Origin: Egicoccus sp035462025
Lineage (GTDB): Bacteria; Actinomycetota; Nitriliruptoria; Nitriliruptorales; Nitriliruptoraceae
NCBI GenBank assembly: GCA_035462025.1
Contig: DATHUR010000186.1
Span: 1 to 6,975 of the forward strand
Reading direction: 5' to 3'
DNA: 6,975 nt
The notes below the pieces were generated by a model, which had not been told where the DNA came from, did no database searches, and was given only the letters and a program-made list of their open reading frames with translations. Positions 6,702-6,975 of this stretch are shown here, piece by piece (positions within the stretch are counted from its first letter, which is position 1; every line of letters starts with the position of its first letter). The position numbers and the translations under genes are program-made.

Positions 6702-6975
6702 CCATCGAGGAGGTGCGCCGGATCGCCCTGGCGTTGCCGGGCGCGTACGAGCAGCCCAGCCACGGCGGCCAGCCGTCGTGGCGCACCAGGCCGCGCATGT
6801 TCGCGACCGTGCGCGAGGATCTGAACGTGCTGGTCGTGTGGGTCGAGTCAATCGAGGAGAAGGAGGCGCTGCTGGGGTCGAACCCGTCGGTGTTCTCCAC
6901 GACGCCGCACTACGACGGGCACCCGATCGTGCTCGTGAACCTCGACACGGTCGACGCGGACGAGGCCGCCGAACT
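6698..6975 (+). CDS. MmcQ/YjbR family protein (C-terminus beyond the window)
   Basis: The frame starts at ATG 6698, overlapping the methyltransferase stop by four bases, with GGGAGG about seven bases upstream. It runs off the right edge after 92 complete codons. The sequence has the marks of the MmcQ/YjbR (CyaY-like fold) family: MTIEEVRRIALALPGAYEQ (1-19), the HGGQPSWRTRPRMFATV segment (22-38), and SVFSTTPHYDGHPIVLVNL (64-82). These are small cytoplasmic proteins, usually about 110-120 residues, sometimes described as DNA-binding but without a firm function. Overlap with the methyltransferase indicates co-transcription and coupled translation. The family is fairly certain; the role is unknown. 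Confidence 0.85.
   Translation, partial: MTIEEVRRIALALPGAYEQPSHGGQPSWRTRPRMFATVREDLNVLVVWVESIEEKEALLGSNPSVFSTTPHYDGHPIVLVNLDTVDADEAAE

Noticed and set aside
5652..6851. 399-codon minus-strand ORF covering the methyltransferase
   Set aside because: It is an antisense shadow of the well-supported methyltransferase. Only its last seven codons, read from the internal ATG at 5672, are kept, as the putative leader peptide.

Overview
This 6,975-base window is very GC-rich and gene-dense. GTG starts, four-base stop/start overlaps, a likely leaderless promoter and families common in high-GC Gram-positives (ABC-F macrolide-type ATPase, DUF2804, GyrI-like/COG4832, MmcQ/YjbR) all point to an actinomycete (Actinomycetota). 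The genus cannot be told from the sequence. No tRNA, rRNA, CRISPR, insertion sequence or phage signature was seen. No stretch longer than about 140 bases lacks a gene or a described element.

Left part (1-2180, minus strand): a HipBA-type toxin-antitoxin operon with an added third gene. A leaderless-looking promoter at 2053-2081 drives hipB (2044-1802), hipA (1805-576) and a HEAT-repeat protein (579 to the left edge). The three are joined by GTGA and ATGA overlaps. Three 14-base sites of the form TGCACG-N2-CGTGCA (two perfect, one degenerate) lie 60 and 62 bases apart around this promoter and are good candidates for HipB operators.

Middle part (2179-3851, minus strand): a DUF2804 protein and a GyrI-like (COG4832) small-molecule-binding protein, 14 bases apart, probably one small operon.

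Right part (3927-6975): an antibiotic-resistance-type ABC-F ATPase on the minus strand, and divergently an RlmM/FtsJ-like rRNA 2'-O-methyltransferase overlapping a MmcQ/YjbR-family gene. The ABC-F gene has a striking leader. A six-codon ORF (MHLLFL, 5672-5652) starts about 8 bases after a TACCCT -10 box. Its last codons are perfectly complementary to the ABC-F ribosome-binding site, and the two strands continue into an 8-bp stem enclosing two more hairpins. This looks like a translational attenuator in which a ribosome stalled on the short ORF frees the ABC-F ribosome-binding site. It is the most interesting element here and can be tested directly.

The ABC-F protein and the methyltransferase are both expected to act at or near the 23S rRNA peptidyl-transferase region, so the divergent pair may be a small ribosome-protection or ribosome-maintenance cluster. 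The hip operon is an independent stress/dormancy module.
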